Made by a program: the position numbers and the translations under genes | Shown: piece by piece, positions 16,246 through 24,361 of the stretch | How the letters are laid out: every line of letters begins with the position of its first letter | Position numbering within the stretch: the first letter of the stretch is position 1 | Notes under the pieces: model-generated | Told to the model about the DNA's origin: nothing | Database searches by the model: none | The model's input: the letters and a program-made list of their open reading frames with translations, nothing else | Assembly: GCA_963769905.1 (NCBI GenBank) | Contig: CAVYNG010000002.1 | Coordinates: 372,001-436,000, forward strand | DNA: 64,000 nucleotides | Source: Bog-756 sp963769905 | Lineage (GTDB): Bacteria; Actinomycetota; Acidimicrobiia; Acidimicrobiales; RAAP-2 | Direction: 5' to 3'

Positions 16246-17183
16246 GTCCTCCCGCTGACCGAGCCGGGCCGGTCAACACCCCGATCCGGCGGGCGAGCGA
16301 GCTGAGGGCCCTCGGTTCGGCCATTGCGCGCTGGGGGAGTGCGACCGGCGTCTCCTCGCGGCGTCCCGACCTGCCGTGGCGCTCCACCCGTGACCCCTGG
16401 GCGATCCTGGTCAGCGAGGTCATGACCCAGCAGACACAGGTCGGGCGCGTCGTCCCGATCTACGAGCGCTTCCTCTTCGCGTTCCCGACGCCCGCCGACT
16501 GCGCGGAGGCACCCCTCCACGTGGTGCTTCGCAGCTGGCGCGGGCTCGGCTACAACCGCCGCGCGCGGAACCTCCACCTTGCTGCTCAGGCCCTCGTGCG
16601 AGAGCACGGAGGGACGGTGCCGGACGACGTCGCGTCGCTCGAGGCGTTGCCGGGCGTCGGCTCCTACACCGCCAGAGCGGTCCTCGCGTTCGCGTACCAC
16701 CGCGACGTGGGGGTGGTGGACACCAACGCCGGCAGGGTCATTGCGCGGGCCGCCGCAGGACGGCCTCTCCACCGCGTCGAGGCCCAGCGTGTGGTCGACG
16801 CCATGGTCCCCTCGGGCCGAGGCTGGGGGTTCGGCCAGGCGCTCCTCGACCTCGGGGCGACGGTGTGCACCCCGACGCCCCACTGCAGCGCCTGCCCGGT
16901 TCGGCGCCGGTGTCGGTGGTCGGCGAGACGACGCCTCGCGCCGGATCCCGCCCGGGGGTCGTCGGGCGTCTCGCGGGCCCATGACAGCTTCGACGGCTCC
17001 GACCGCCAGGGCCGCGGCCGACTGGTCGACGCGCTGCGCGACCACCCGCTGCCGGCCGAGCAGGTGGCTGAGGTGCTGGGCTGGACAGGCGACCGCACCC
17101 GCGCCAGACGGGTCGTCGCCGGCCTTGTCGCGGACGGGCTCGTGGTTCGCGACGTCCGAGGTGTGCTGCGCCTGCCCACCTGA
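16242..17183 (+). CDS. mutY: A/G-specific adenine DNA glycosylase
   Basis: 313 residues. The HhH-GPD core has the catalytic glutamate in SEVMTQQTQV, the helix-hairpin-helix LPGVGSYTA and the catalytic Asp in VVDTN. Four cysteines near residue 208 (CTPTPHCSACPVRRRC) should hold a [4Fe-4S] cluster, but the first spacing is C-x5-C instead of C-x6-C. There is no NUDIX-like 8-oxoG recognition domain; the last 60 residues look like a small winged helix (LPAEQVAEVLGWTGDRTRARRVV). MutY removes adenine mispaired with 8-oxoguanine. GTG 16242 overlaps the MaoC stop. Confidence 0.85.
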   Translation: MSPPADRAGPVNTPIRRASELRALGSAIARWGSATGVSSRRPDLPWRSTRDPWAILVSEVMTQQTQVGRVVPIYERFLFAFPTPADCAEAPLHVVLRSWRGLGYNRRARNLHLAAQALVREHGGTVPDDVASLEALPGVGSYTARAVLAFAYHRDVGVVDTNAGRVIARAAAGRPLHRVEAQRVVDAMVPSGRGWGFGQALLDLGATVCTPTPHCSACPVRRRCRWSARRRLAPDPARGSSGVSRAHDSFDGSDRQGRGRLVDALRDHPLPAEQVAEVLGWTGDRTRARRVVAGLVADGLVVRDVRGVLRLPT

Positions 17184-17225
17184 GTCGGCGTGTGCCGCCC
17201 TGAGCCGGCGGGCGCCACTTGGTCT

Positions 17226-18095
17226 TCAGGTGGAGAGGAAGTCGAGGATGCGCTCGTTCACCTCTTCGGGCCGCTCGACGACGACGAAGTGGCCCGCATC
17301 CTCGACGACGGCGAACTCCGAGCCGGGTGCGAGGTGCTCGGTGACCGGGCCGACGGTGTCGATCCCCATGCAGCCGTCGTCCGCGCCGTGGAGGTACAGC
17401 GTCGGCTGGGGGGCGACCGTCGCGGCCGCGGCGAGCGCGGCCGCGGCGCCGGGGTCCTCCGGCGGAGGGGCGAACATCGCCCGGTAGTACCCGATGGCGG
17501 CCGCCAGGTGCTCGGGAGTGGCGAGGGCCTTCTTGACCTGGGCCGCGTCCCACGTCCCGTCGTAGCCGGGCGACCACGCGGCCCAGAGCCGGTCGATGAA
17601 TGCGTACCCGTCGCGAGCCACCGCGTACTCCGCAAACGGCAGTTGGAACAAGAAGACGTACCAACTCCTCTGCAGCTGGTCGAAGGAGAAGAACCGGTCG
17701 CCCGTCGACGCGATGGGCGCGACCGCGGCGGTGACCCCCTTCCGCCAGCGCCCCGGCTGGTACGCGAGGGCACCGTACGCCGCGAGGGCGCCCCAGTCGT
17801 GCCCGATCAACACCGCGTCGTCGGTGCCACCGAGCGCCTCGTGCAACGCGCAGGCGTCGAGCGCGAGGGTGCCCTGGTCGTAGCGCCCGTCGCCCGGGAT
17901 CGAGGACGGCGAGTAGCCGCGGAGGTACGGAGCGACGGCGTGGTACCCGGTGTCGGCCAGGCGGGGAAGCAGGTACCGCCAGGTGTGGGCGGTGTCGGGG
18001 AAACCGTGGAGGCAGAGCGCGAGCGGTCCGTCCGCAGGGCCTTCGCAGAGGTAGGCGAACTCCACGCCGTTTGCTGACACGAAGCGTTGGTCCAC
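17226..18095 (-). CDS. epoxide-hydrolase/dehalogenase-like alpha/beta hydrolase
   Basis: 289 residues. HGFPD at 30-34 is the oxyanion region, GHDWG gives nucleophile Asp100 (Asp rather than Ser, as in epoxide hydrolases and haloalkane dehalogenases), the acid is probably in the HGADDG segment, and the base is the His of EDAGHF. A helical cap is inserted between. The GTG at 18095 follows TACCCT by 7 nt. Convergent with mutY; the 42-nt gap has a weak GC-rich inverted repeat. Confidence 0.82.
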   Translation of the reverse strand: MDQRFVSANGVEFAYLCEGPADGPLALCLHGFPDTAHTWRYLLPRLADTGYHAVAPYLRGYSPSSIPGDGRYDQGTLALDACALHEALGGTDDAVLIGHDWGALAAYGALAYQPGRWRKGVTAAVAPIASTGDRFFSFDQLQRSWYVFLFQLPFAEYAVARDGYAFIDRLWAAWSPGYDGTWDAAQVKKALATPEHLAAAIGYYRAMFAPPPEDPGAAAALAAAATVAPQPTLYLHGADDGCMGIDTVGPVTEHLAPGSEFAVVEDAGHFVVVERPEEVNERILDFLST

Positions 18096-18102
18096 CGACG
18101 GG

Positions 18103-18108
18103 AGGGTA
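18103..18108 (-). promoter_or_regulatory. -10 element of the alpha/beta hydrolase gene
   Basis: TACCCT on the minus strand, 7 nt before the GTG at 18095. Confidence 0.5.
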
Positions 18109-18135
18109 GCCGGGGGGCTAGGACCGGGTCGCGAC

Positions 18136-18141
18136 TAGCCT
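18136..18141 (+). promoter_or_regulatory. -10 element of the MBL-fold operon
   Basis: TAGCCT, 9 nt before GTG 18151; no Shine-Dalgarno. Confidence 0.5.
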
Positions 18142-18150
18142 GGTTCTTCG

Positions 18151-19005
18151 GTGAAGATCACTTATTTCGGCGTACGAGGGTCTTGTCCGTGCTCGTCGGA
18201 CCGGCAGCACCGGTACGGGGGGAATACGTCCTGCATCCTGGTAGAGGTCGACGGCGAGCCGCCGTTGATCCTCGATCTCGGGACGGGTTTGCGCGCGCTG
18301 GGCGACCATCTCAACGTCGAGCTGCAGGAGTCCGGCCTCCCGCTGCAGGCCAACGCGCTCTTGACCCACCTCCATTTCGACCACGTCCTCGGCCTCCCCT
18401 TCTTCGCCCCGATGCGCGATCCGGGGGCGATCCTCGACGTCTACGGCCCCTCCCAGGCCGGCTCCACGTTGAGGGACACCTTCGAGGCGATCGTGCAGCC
18501 CCCCTTCTTCCCGATCCACTTCGCGGACTTCCGGGGCGAGACCTGTTTCCACGATCTCGACGACTCCGGCATCGGCATCGGTGCGATCAAGGTGACTGCG
18601 CGTTCGGTGCCCCACATCGGCCACACCCTCGGTTACCGGATCGAGGCCAACGGCAAGTCGCTTGCGTACATCCCCGACCACCAGGCGCCCCTCGACCGTT
18701 GGAGCGTCGACCAAGGAGTCCTCGACCTGTGCGACGGGGCGGACATGGTCGTCCATGACGCGCAGTACACCGAGGACGAGTACGCGGCACTCGCCGACTG
18801 GGGCCACTCGACCCCGACCTATGCCCTCCACGTGGCGAGCGAGGCCGGGGCTCGCCAGCTGACCCTGTTCCACCACGATCCCTCCCACACCGACCGGGAG
18901 ATCGACAAGATGCTCAGCCACTCGCGCCGGCTCGCGTCGGAGTGCAGCGTGGTCGAGGTGACCGCGGCCGCCGAAGGGACGACGGTCGAGCTCGGAGCCG
19001 CGTGA
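18151..19005 (+). CDS. metallo-beta-lactamase-fold hydrolase (RNase Z-like group)
   Basis: 284 residues. H73-L-H75-F-D77-H78 is the zinc site; the start KITYFGVRGS and LDLGTGLRALG are typical of this group, which contains phosphodiesterases and PhnP- or RNase Z-related enzymes. Other metal ligands are likely H202-type residues in VVHDAQYT and HHDPSHTD. It is the first gene of a unit with the flavin reductase (GTGA overlap) and the RmlC-like gene. Substrate unknown. Confidence 0.8.
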   Translation: MKITYFGVRGSCPCSSDRQHRYGGNTSCILVEVDGEPPLILDLGTGLRALGDHLNVELQESGLPLQANALLTHLHFDHVLGLPFFAPMRDPGAILDVYGPSQAGSTLRDTFEAIVQPPFFPIHFADFRGETCFHDLDDSGIGIGAIKVTARSVPHIGHTLGYRIEANGKSLAYIPDHQAPLDRWSVDQGVLDLCDGADMVVHDAQYTEDEYAALADWGHSTPTYALHVASEAGARQLTLFHHDPSHTDREIDKMLSHSRRLASECSVVEVTAAAEGTTVELGAA

Positions 19006-19508
19006 GGGTGCCGTTCGACACCACGCAGTTCAAGGACGCGATGAGCAGGTTCACCACCGGTCTGACCATCGTCTCGGGCATCGAAGAGGACGAACCGGTC
19101 GGCTTCACCTGCCAGAGCTTCGTCTCCCTCTCGATCGAACCCCCCTTCGTGGCGGTCGCTCCCGCCCGTACCTCCACCAGCTGGCCGCGCATCGCACGCT
19201 CGGGGAGCTTCTGCGTGAACGTGCTCGGCGACCACCAAGAGGAGCTCTGTCGGGGGTTCGCGCTCTCGGGCGGCAAGAAGTTCGAGGGCGTCGCGTGGCG
19301 GCGTTCGCCGGCGAGCGGGTCGCCGGTCATCGACGGGTGCATCGCGTGGATCGACTGCGACGTGGAGCTCGTCCACGACGCTGGCGACCACGAGCTCATC
19401 CTCGGGAGGGTCCTCGACCTCGGCACCGCCGAAGGTTCGCCGCTGCTGTTCTTCCGCGGCCGCTACGCCACGCTGGCCAGGCTCCCCGACCAACCGGACT
19501 GGGAGTGA
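19002..19508 (+). CDS. flavin reductase-like FMN-binding protein
   Basis: 168 residues, split-barrel flavin reductase domain: FKDAMSRFTTGLTIVSG at the N-terminus, TCQSFVSLSIEPPFVAVAP for FMN phosphate binding, and FCVNVLGDHQ. Such proteins reduce FMN or FAD with NAD(P)H for two-component monooxygenases. No oxygenase partner gene lies beside it. The GTG start overlaps the previous stop by 4 nt. Confidence 0.85.
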   Translation: MRVPFDTTQFKDAMSRFTTGLTIVSGIEEDEPVGFTCQSFVSLSIEPPFVAVAPARTSTSWPRIARSGSFCVNVLGDHQEELCRGFALSGGKKFEGVAWRRSPASGSPVIDGCIAWIDCDVELVHDAGDHELILGRVLDLGTAEGSPLLFFRGRYATLARLPDQPDWE

Positions 19509-19526
19509 GCGGAGAAGGAGCGAGGG

Positions 19527-20078
19527 GTGCCGAAGATCAATGAGTCCGAGGTCATCGCCGACGTCATCGTCGTCGAGCCAGATCTCCATGGCGACCCGCG
19601 CGGGCGCTTCGTCGAGACCTACCGACGGAGCTGGTTCCCGCTCGGGCGAGAGATGACCCAGGCGAACCGGTCCGAGAAGCAGGCGGGCGCCGTGGTCGGC
19701 CTGCACTACCACCTCCACCAGGCCGACTACTGGTACGTCCTGGCTGGCACGGCCCGGGTCGTCCTTCACGATCTGCGTCAGGGGTCGCCGACCGACGGTG
19801 CCACCCTGATCGTCGAGCTCGACGGTGACCACGATCGCGGGCTGTTCATCCCGCCCGGCGTCGCCCACGGCTTCGCATCCCTGACCGACCTCACGCTCTG
19901 GTACCTCGTCGACGGTTACTACAACCCCGACGACGAGCACGGTGTCGCGTGGGACGACCCTGCGATCGGTGCGGACTGGGGTGTCACCGACCCGGTGCTG
20001 TCGGCACGCGACCAGACCAATCCACTGCGGGCCGACATCGCGCCAGGGGTGCAGCCGAGGGTGCGACTGCGGACCTGA
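19527..20078 (+). CDS. RmlC-like dTDP-4-dehydrorhamnose 3,5-epimerase family cupin
   Basis: 183 residues. DPRGRFVETYR, VVGLHYHLHQADYWYVLAG (with the His that acts as base in RmlC) and IPPGVAHGFAS are family landmarks. It would epimerise a dTDP-4-keto-6-deoxy sugar for cell-surface rhamnose or a related sugar. No rmlA, rmlB or rmlD is in the window, so a different sugar nucleotide is possible. GTG 19527 follows a GGAG-rich stretch, 18 nt after the flavin reductase stop. Confidence 0.8.
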   Translation: MPKINESEVIADVIVVEPDLHGDPRGRFVETYRRSWFPLGREMTQANRSEKQAGAVVGLHYHLHQADYWYVLAGTARVVLHDLRQGSPTDGATLIVELDGDHDRGLFIPPGVAHGFASLTDLTLWYLVDGYYNPDDEHGVAWDDPAIGADWGVTDPVLSARDQTNPLRADIAPGVQPRVRLRT

Positions 20079-20145
20079 ACGCCGCGGGCGCTCGTTGCGC
20101 GGTCGCACGCAGGTGCGTGCGCGGCGGGTCTGACACAATTCGGCG

Positions 20146-20175
20146 ATGATCGACTCCTGGCCGGCGTACCGGTGA
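20146..20175 (+). CDS. candidate 9-residue leader peptide
   Basis: ATG 20146 follows CACAAT (20134-20139) by 6 nt. Nine codons end in TGA that overlaps the GTG of the SDR gene (GTGA, 20172-20175). The layout is the same as at 9635. It may be a translation-coupling leader; no conserved motif is evident. Confidence 0.3.
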   Translation: MIDSWPAYR

Positions 20176-21026
20176 GCATCGAGCCCGGCGACTCCGCTGC
20201 GTCCGGTTCGGTCGCGGACGTCCCCGACACCTCCGGCGCGCCGGCCCGTCTCCCCGAGCGACTGGGCTCTCCCGCGACGGGCGTGCTGGTGACCGGCGGT
20301 GGGTCGGGCATCGGGCGGGCCACCGCCCTGGCGCTCGCCGAGGTCGGCCGCCCGGTCGCGGTCTGGGACGTCGACGTGGAGGGCGCCGAGGAGACCGCGG
20401 CGCTCTGTCGCGACTCGCACGGCTGCGTTGCCGAATGGTCCGCCATCGACGTCGCCGACACGGCCGCGGTCGCCGACGGTGTCGCGAAGACCGCCGCCGT
20501 GCTGGGCTCGCTCGGCGGCTTCGTCCACGCCGCCGGGGTGCCCGGACCGATGTCCGTCGACTTCATCGACGACGAGTTGTGGGACCGGACCTTGAACGTC
20601 AATCTGCGCGGCGCGGCGATGATCGCCAAATCGCTGCTGCAGCCCTTCCGCGAGGCGGGTCCGGGCTCTGCCGCGGTGTTCATCTCGTCGATCGAAGGCC
20701 TCTTCGGCAGCGCGATGCTCACCGCCTACTGCGCGTCGAAGGGGGGCGTGCTGGGCCTCATGCGCTCGATCGCGCACCGGTTCGCGATGGAGGGGTTCCG
20801 GGTGAACGCGGTATGCCCCGGGGCGGTCGCGACGCCGATGCTCGAGCCCGCCTTCGAGCTGCCGGGCTTCCGTGAGCAGATCGAGGAGCGCACACCCCTC
20901 CAGCGGATCTCGGCACCCGAGGAGATCGCGAGGCCGATCCGTTTCCTCCTCTCCGACGAGGCCTCCTTCGTCACCGGCACCTACCTGGTGGTCGACGGGG
21001 GGCTGACCTCGGTCACCGCCATCTGA
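20172..21026 (+). CDS. short-chain dehydrogenase/reductase
   Basis: 284 residues if GTG 20172 is used. Residues 1-37 are low-complexity; the Rossmann start (GVLVTGGGSGIG) follows, then WDVDVEG, HAAG, the Ser in ISSIEG and Y-C-A-S-K. The C-terminal YLVVDGGLT is standard. GTG 20283 just before the glycine motif is another possible start and would give a normal 247-residue SDR. D at the end of strand 2 suggests NAD(H). Role unknown. Confidence 0.82.
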   Translation: MSIEPGDSAASGSVADVPDTSGAPARLPERLGSPATGVLVTGGGSGIGRATALALAEVGRPVAVWDVDVEGAEETAALCRDSHGCVAEWSAIDVADTAAVADGVAKTAAVLGSLGGFVHAAGVPGPMSVDFIDDELWDRTLNVNLRGAAMIAKSLLQPFREAGPGSAAVFISSIEGLFGSAMLTAYCASKGGVLGLMRSIAHRFAMEGFRVNAVCPGAVATPMLEPAFELPGFREQIEERTPLQRISAPEEIARPIRFLLSDEASFVTGTYLVVDGGLTSVTAI

Positions 21027-21088
21027 CCCTCCCGGCCCCGGGGGCCCGCCGTCCAGCCGGCACCCCATCCGGGGTTGAATAGACCCCG

Positions 21089-21994
21089 ATGTGGATCTTC
21101 GTCGCGGCCGTGGTCGTCGTGGCCATCGGGGCATTGGTGGTCGCTGCGCTGATGCGCCCGGGAAGTGACGACATGTCGGTGCGGAGCTACCACAGCGCGC
21201 TCGGGACCCTCGAGCACCTCTCGCAGCCCGAGCGTCGCGTCCGGCGCCCGTCGGACCGCGGTGCCGAGCGCGAGGCCGGTGGTCCGGTGGACGACCCGGC
21301 GAGCGCGGTGCCCCCGGTCCCGGGTGGCACAGACGAGGAGTTCTCTGACGTCTCCCAGCCGCGCCACGCGGAGGTCGCGCCGGCGAAGGCACGACGCGCG
21401 CAGCAGATCGCGCTCAACTCGATGAGTCGACGGCCGCGCCGAGGAGCCGGCGTCGCGCTCGTCGTGGTGGCGGTGGCGGCCTTCGCGGCCCTCGCCTTCG
21501 TGGGGAGCCGGCGCTCGCATCCGCCCGCGCACGGGAGCGCGACGGCGACGACGCACGCTCGGTCGGTCACCGCGACGACCGTCCACCACGCACAGACCGG
21601 CCGTCGGGCGACTCGATCGAACACGACCACCACGACCGCGCCGAGCAAGATCGTGGCGTTGACCTCTTCGTCGACGGGGACCGCGGCGACCTACTCGGTG
21701 GGCAGTGCCACCTTTACGGTCCTCATCTCGGCGAGTGGTCCCTGCTGGGTCGACGTGACGACCGTGGCGACGGGCGCCACGGTCTGGACCGGGACCATGC
21801 AGGCCGGCGGCACCCGATCGGTGCGGGCAACCGGCGCGACGACCGTCGAGCTCGGTGCCACCGGCGCGTCGATCACCGTCGACGGCACCCCGGTCGTGCT
21901 CCCGACGACGATGCACGCGCCTTTCATCGCGACCTTCCAGCCTGCTCCGTCCGCGGCCGCGTCGTCGACCTCGACCGTTCCCTCAGCCGGCTGA
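21089..21994 (+). CDS. bitopic membrane protein with RodZ-type DUF4115 C-terminus
   Basis: 301 residues. Hydrophobic segments at about 2-21 and 118-137 flank an acidic, disordered stretch with a conserved-looking SYHSALGTLEHLSQPERRVR region. After a Thr-rich linker, residues 210-280 read as the DUF4115 beta domain found at the C-terminus of RodZ (GPCWVDVTTVATGATVWTG, then RSVRATGATTVELGA). No helix-turn-helix is present, unlike RodZ, so the cytoskeletal anchor half is missing or replaced. It probably acts at the cell envelope. The last 12 nt overlap the convergent ptrB. Confidence 0.75.
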   Translation: MWIFVAAVVVVAIGALVVAALMRPGSDDMSVRSYHSALGTLEHLSQPERRVRRPSDRGAEREAGGPVDDPASAVPPVPGGTDEEFSDVSQPRHAEVAPAKARRAQQIALNSMSRRPRRGAGVALVVVAVAAFAALAFVGSRRSHPPAHGSATATTHARSVTATTVHHAQTGRRATRSNTTTTTAPSKIVALTSSSTGTAATYSVGSATFTVLISASGPCWVDVTTVATGATVWTGTMQAGGTRSVRATGATTVELGATGASITVDGTPVVLPTTMHAPFIATFQPAPSAAASSTSTVPSAG

Positions 21995-24214
21995 CCCTCG
22001 CGCTCGTGGCGGTGCCGGGGCCTGTTCCGCGAGGCCGAGGGCGTCGAGCACGAACGCGTAGACGAAGGCTTCGTCCTTCCACGCGTCGTAGCGCCCCGAG
22101 GGGCCGCCGTGGCCCGCGCCGAGCTCGGTCTTGAGAATGACCCGGTTGTCGGGGTTCGCGGCCCGTAGCTTGGCCACCCACTTGGCGGGCTCCCAGTACC
22201 CGACCCGCGGGTCGGTCAGCCCGGCGGTCGCCAGGATGTCCGGATAGCGCACCGGCGTGCCGCCTTCCTCCACCGATCGCACGTTGTCGTAGGGGGAGTA
22301 CGACTTCATGACCCAGTAGATGCCGGCGTCGGCGACCGGGTTGCCCCACTCCTCCCACTCGGTGACCGTGAGCGGCAGCGTCTCGTCCATGATCGTGGTG
22401 AGGCAGTCGACGAAGGGCACCTCCGCGACGATGGCCCGGAACAGCTCCGGAGCGAGATTGGCGACCGCGCCCATGAGCAGGCCGCCCGCGCTCCCGCCCC
22501 GGGCCACCAGTCGGTCCGGGGTGGTCCACCCTTCCGCGACGAGGCTCCGAGCACAGGCGAGGAAATCGGTGAAGGTGGTGGGCTTCGCGGCCAGCTTTCC
22601 CTCCTCGTACCACCGGCGACCCATCTCCCCGCCGCCGCGGACGTGTGCGATGGCGAAGACGAGGCCGCGGTCGAGGAGGCTGAGCCGCAGCGAGGAGAAG
22701 GTCGGGTCCATCGAGGCCTCGTAGGAGCCGTACCCGTAGAGGAGGCACGGTGCCGGTCGGCCTTCTCGCGGCTGTGCCACCAGGTCGGGTCGGTACGCCA
22801 GTGAGATCGGGACCTCGGTGCCGTCGTCGGCCATCGCCCAGCGGCGCTCCGTGCGGTAGTCGCCCGGGTCGAACCGGCCGAGCACCGGCTGCCGCTTGCG
22901 GAGCACGGCATCGCCCCCGTCGAGCGGGAGGTCGTAGACCGAGCGCGGGGTGACGAGGGAGGTGTACTCGTAGCGCAGAACCGACGAGTCGTACTCGGGA
23001 TTGGCTCCGCCCCAGACCGTCGAGGGCGACTCGGGCTGGCCGACCGGTCGTGAGGTCAGAGAGACCGGATCGAGGATGCGGATCCGCGTCTCGCCGTCCT
23101 CGCGCTCGTAGACCACCAGGTGGCCCGCGAACGGCTCGACGTCGTCGAGCCTCACCCCCTTGCGCGCGGGGATCACCTCCTGCCACGCGTCTCGTCCAGG
23201 CGTCGTCTCGGGAGCCGCCATCAGGCGGAAGTCCTCGGCCCCGTCGTTGGTGACGATGAGAAAGCGCGGATCGCGCGCCTCCGATCCATCGCCCTCGTCG
23301 TGGTCGACGCTGTACTCGATGCCCTGACGACGCGCCTCGATCACCGCGAAGTCGCCTTCGGGCCTGTCGGCGGGAAGGGCTCGCACCTCCGAGGTGACTT
23401 TGGAGTGGAGCCCGCAGAGGACGTACCGGTCGTCCTTGGTCCGCCCGACCCCGAGATAGAAACGATCGTCGGGTTCCTCGTACACGAGGCCATCGGCGCC
23501 GGGATCGGTCCCAACCCGGTGCCGCCACAGCTGGTAGGGACGCATCGCCGCGTCGACCCGCACGTAGAACACCGTGCGGTTGTCGTTCGCCCAGGCGACC
23601 CCGTACGAAGTGTCCTCGATCGACTCGGGCGACTCCCACCCCGCGCCGAGGTCGGCGAAGCGCATCGTGTAGCGCTCGCCTCCGGTGGTGTCGGTCGAAT
23701 AGGCGAGCCAGTTGTGGTCGGGACTTACCGCGAGGTTGCCGAGTGCGAAGTACTCGTGGCCCTCGGCGAGGTGGTTCTCGTCGATCAGGACCACTTCGTC
23801 GTCGGGCGGCGGATGGCCGGGTCCCCCCGGAAGTTGATCGTCCTGCCATCCGGGGTGCACGGGTCTGCGGCAATGGATGCCGTAGCTGCTCCCCTCGACC
23901 GTCCGGCCGTAGTAGAGCCAAGGCCCCTTGCGGACCGGCACGGAGAGGTCGGTCTCCTCGATACGCGCGACGATCTCCTCGTAGAGGGTCTTCTGCAGGG
24001 CCAGGGTGGGAGCCATGACCGCGTCGGTGTAGGCGTTCTCGGCCTCGAGATGGGCGAGCACCGCCGGGTCGTCGCGGTCGCGGAGCCAGTACCAGTCGTC
24101 GACACGGACGTCGCCGTGCGCCCTGAGCTCGACCGGCCGGCGGGCGGCAACCGGCGGTTCCGGCGGGACTTTCCCTGCCGCTCCCACAGGGCGAGGGTCG
24201 GCGGGATTGGGCAT
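21983..24214 (-). CDS. ptrB: oligopeptidase B-type S9 serine peptidase
   Basis: 743 residues. N-terminal WYWLRDRDDP and a seven-bladed propeller (about 80-430) come before the alpha/beta hydrolase domain with GGSAGGLLMG (nucleophile Ser), the acidic residue in LTDPRVGYWEP and the base in GAGHGGPSGR. The family cuts peptides after Arg or Lys in the cytoplasm. No signal peptide. Length fits actinobacterial PtrB. Single gene on its strand, divergent from sufB with a 147-nt gap. Confidence 0.88.
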   Translation of the reverse strand: MPNPADPRPVGAAGKVPPEPPVAARRPVELRAHGDVRVDDWYWLRDRDDPAVLAHLEAENAYTDAVMAPTLALQKTLYEEIVARIEETDLSVPVRKGPWLYYGRTVEGSSYGIHCRRPVHPGWQDDQLPGGPGHPPPDDEVVLIDENHLAEGHEYFALGNLAVSPDHNWLAYSTDTTGGERYTMRFADLGAGWESPESIEDTSYGVAWANDNRTVFYVRVDAAMRPYQLWRHRVGTDPGADGLVYEEPDDRFYLGVGRTKDDRYVLCGLHSKVTSEVRALPADRPEGDFAVIEARRQGIEYSVDHDEGDGSEARDPRFLIVTNDGAEDFRLMAAPETTPGRDAWQEVIPARKGVRLDDVEPFAGHLVVYEREDGETRIRILDPVSLTSRPVGQPESPSTVWGGANPEYDSSVLRYEYTSLVTPRSVYDLPLDGGDAVLRKRQPVLGRFDPGDYRTERRWAMADDGTEVPISLAYRPDLVAQPREGRPAPCLLYGYGSYEASMDPTFSSLRLSLLDRGLVFAIAHVRGGGEMGRRWYEEGKLAAKPTTFTDFLACARSLVAEGWTTPDRLVARGGSAGGLLMGAVANLAPELFRAIVAEVPFVDCLTTIMDETLPLTVTEWEEWGNPVADAGIYWVMKSYSPYDNVRSVEEGGTPVRYPDILATAGLTDPRVGYWEPAKWVAKLRAANPDNRVILKTELGAGHGGPSGRYDAWKDEAFVYAFVLDALGLAEQAPAPPRARGSAG

Positions 24215-24290
24215 CCGACCAGGATGGCACGGTCAGCGGCCCGGCTGGCCCGGCACTCGGTCCGGCGCTCGGTCCGGCCCGGCGGCCCGG

Positions 24291-24316
24291 GTTGTTACTA
24301 TCTGGATAGGAGAAAT
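24291..24316. promoter_or_regulatory. candidate suf operator at sufB promoter
   Basis: Half-site TAGGAGAAAT at 24307-24316, separated by 6 nt from a degenerate inverted arm GTTGTTACTA (6 of 10 matches); the core CTATCTGGATAG is a perfect palindrome. It covers a TACTAT that could be the -10. The same half-site and spacing occur upstream of the sufC2-sufS-sufU unit (33698-33723). Confidence 0.6.
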
Positions 24317-24361
24317 CGACCGTCACGGACGACCGTCCGGCGCGGCGATTCGGGAGCGTCC

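Noticed and set aside
17198..17212. 15-nt sequence CCCTGAGCCGGCGGG also at 26217-26231, as a dispersed repeat
   Set aside because: Two copies of a GC-rich 15-mer are expected by chance in 64 kb; flanks differ.
18819..21392. 857-codon minus ORF opposite flavin reductase, RmlC-like and SDR genes
   Set aside because: Covers four clear + strand genes with intact motifs; composition of a mirror frame.
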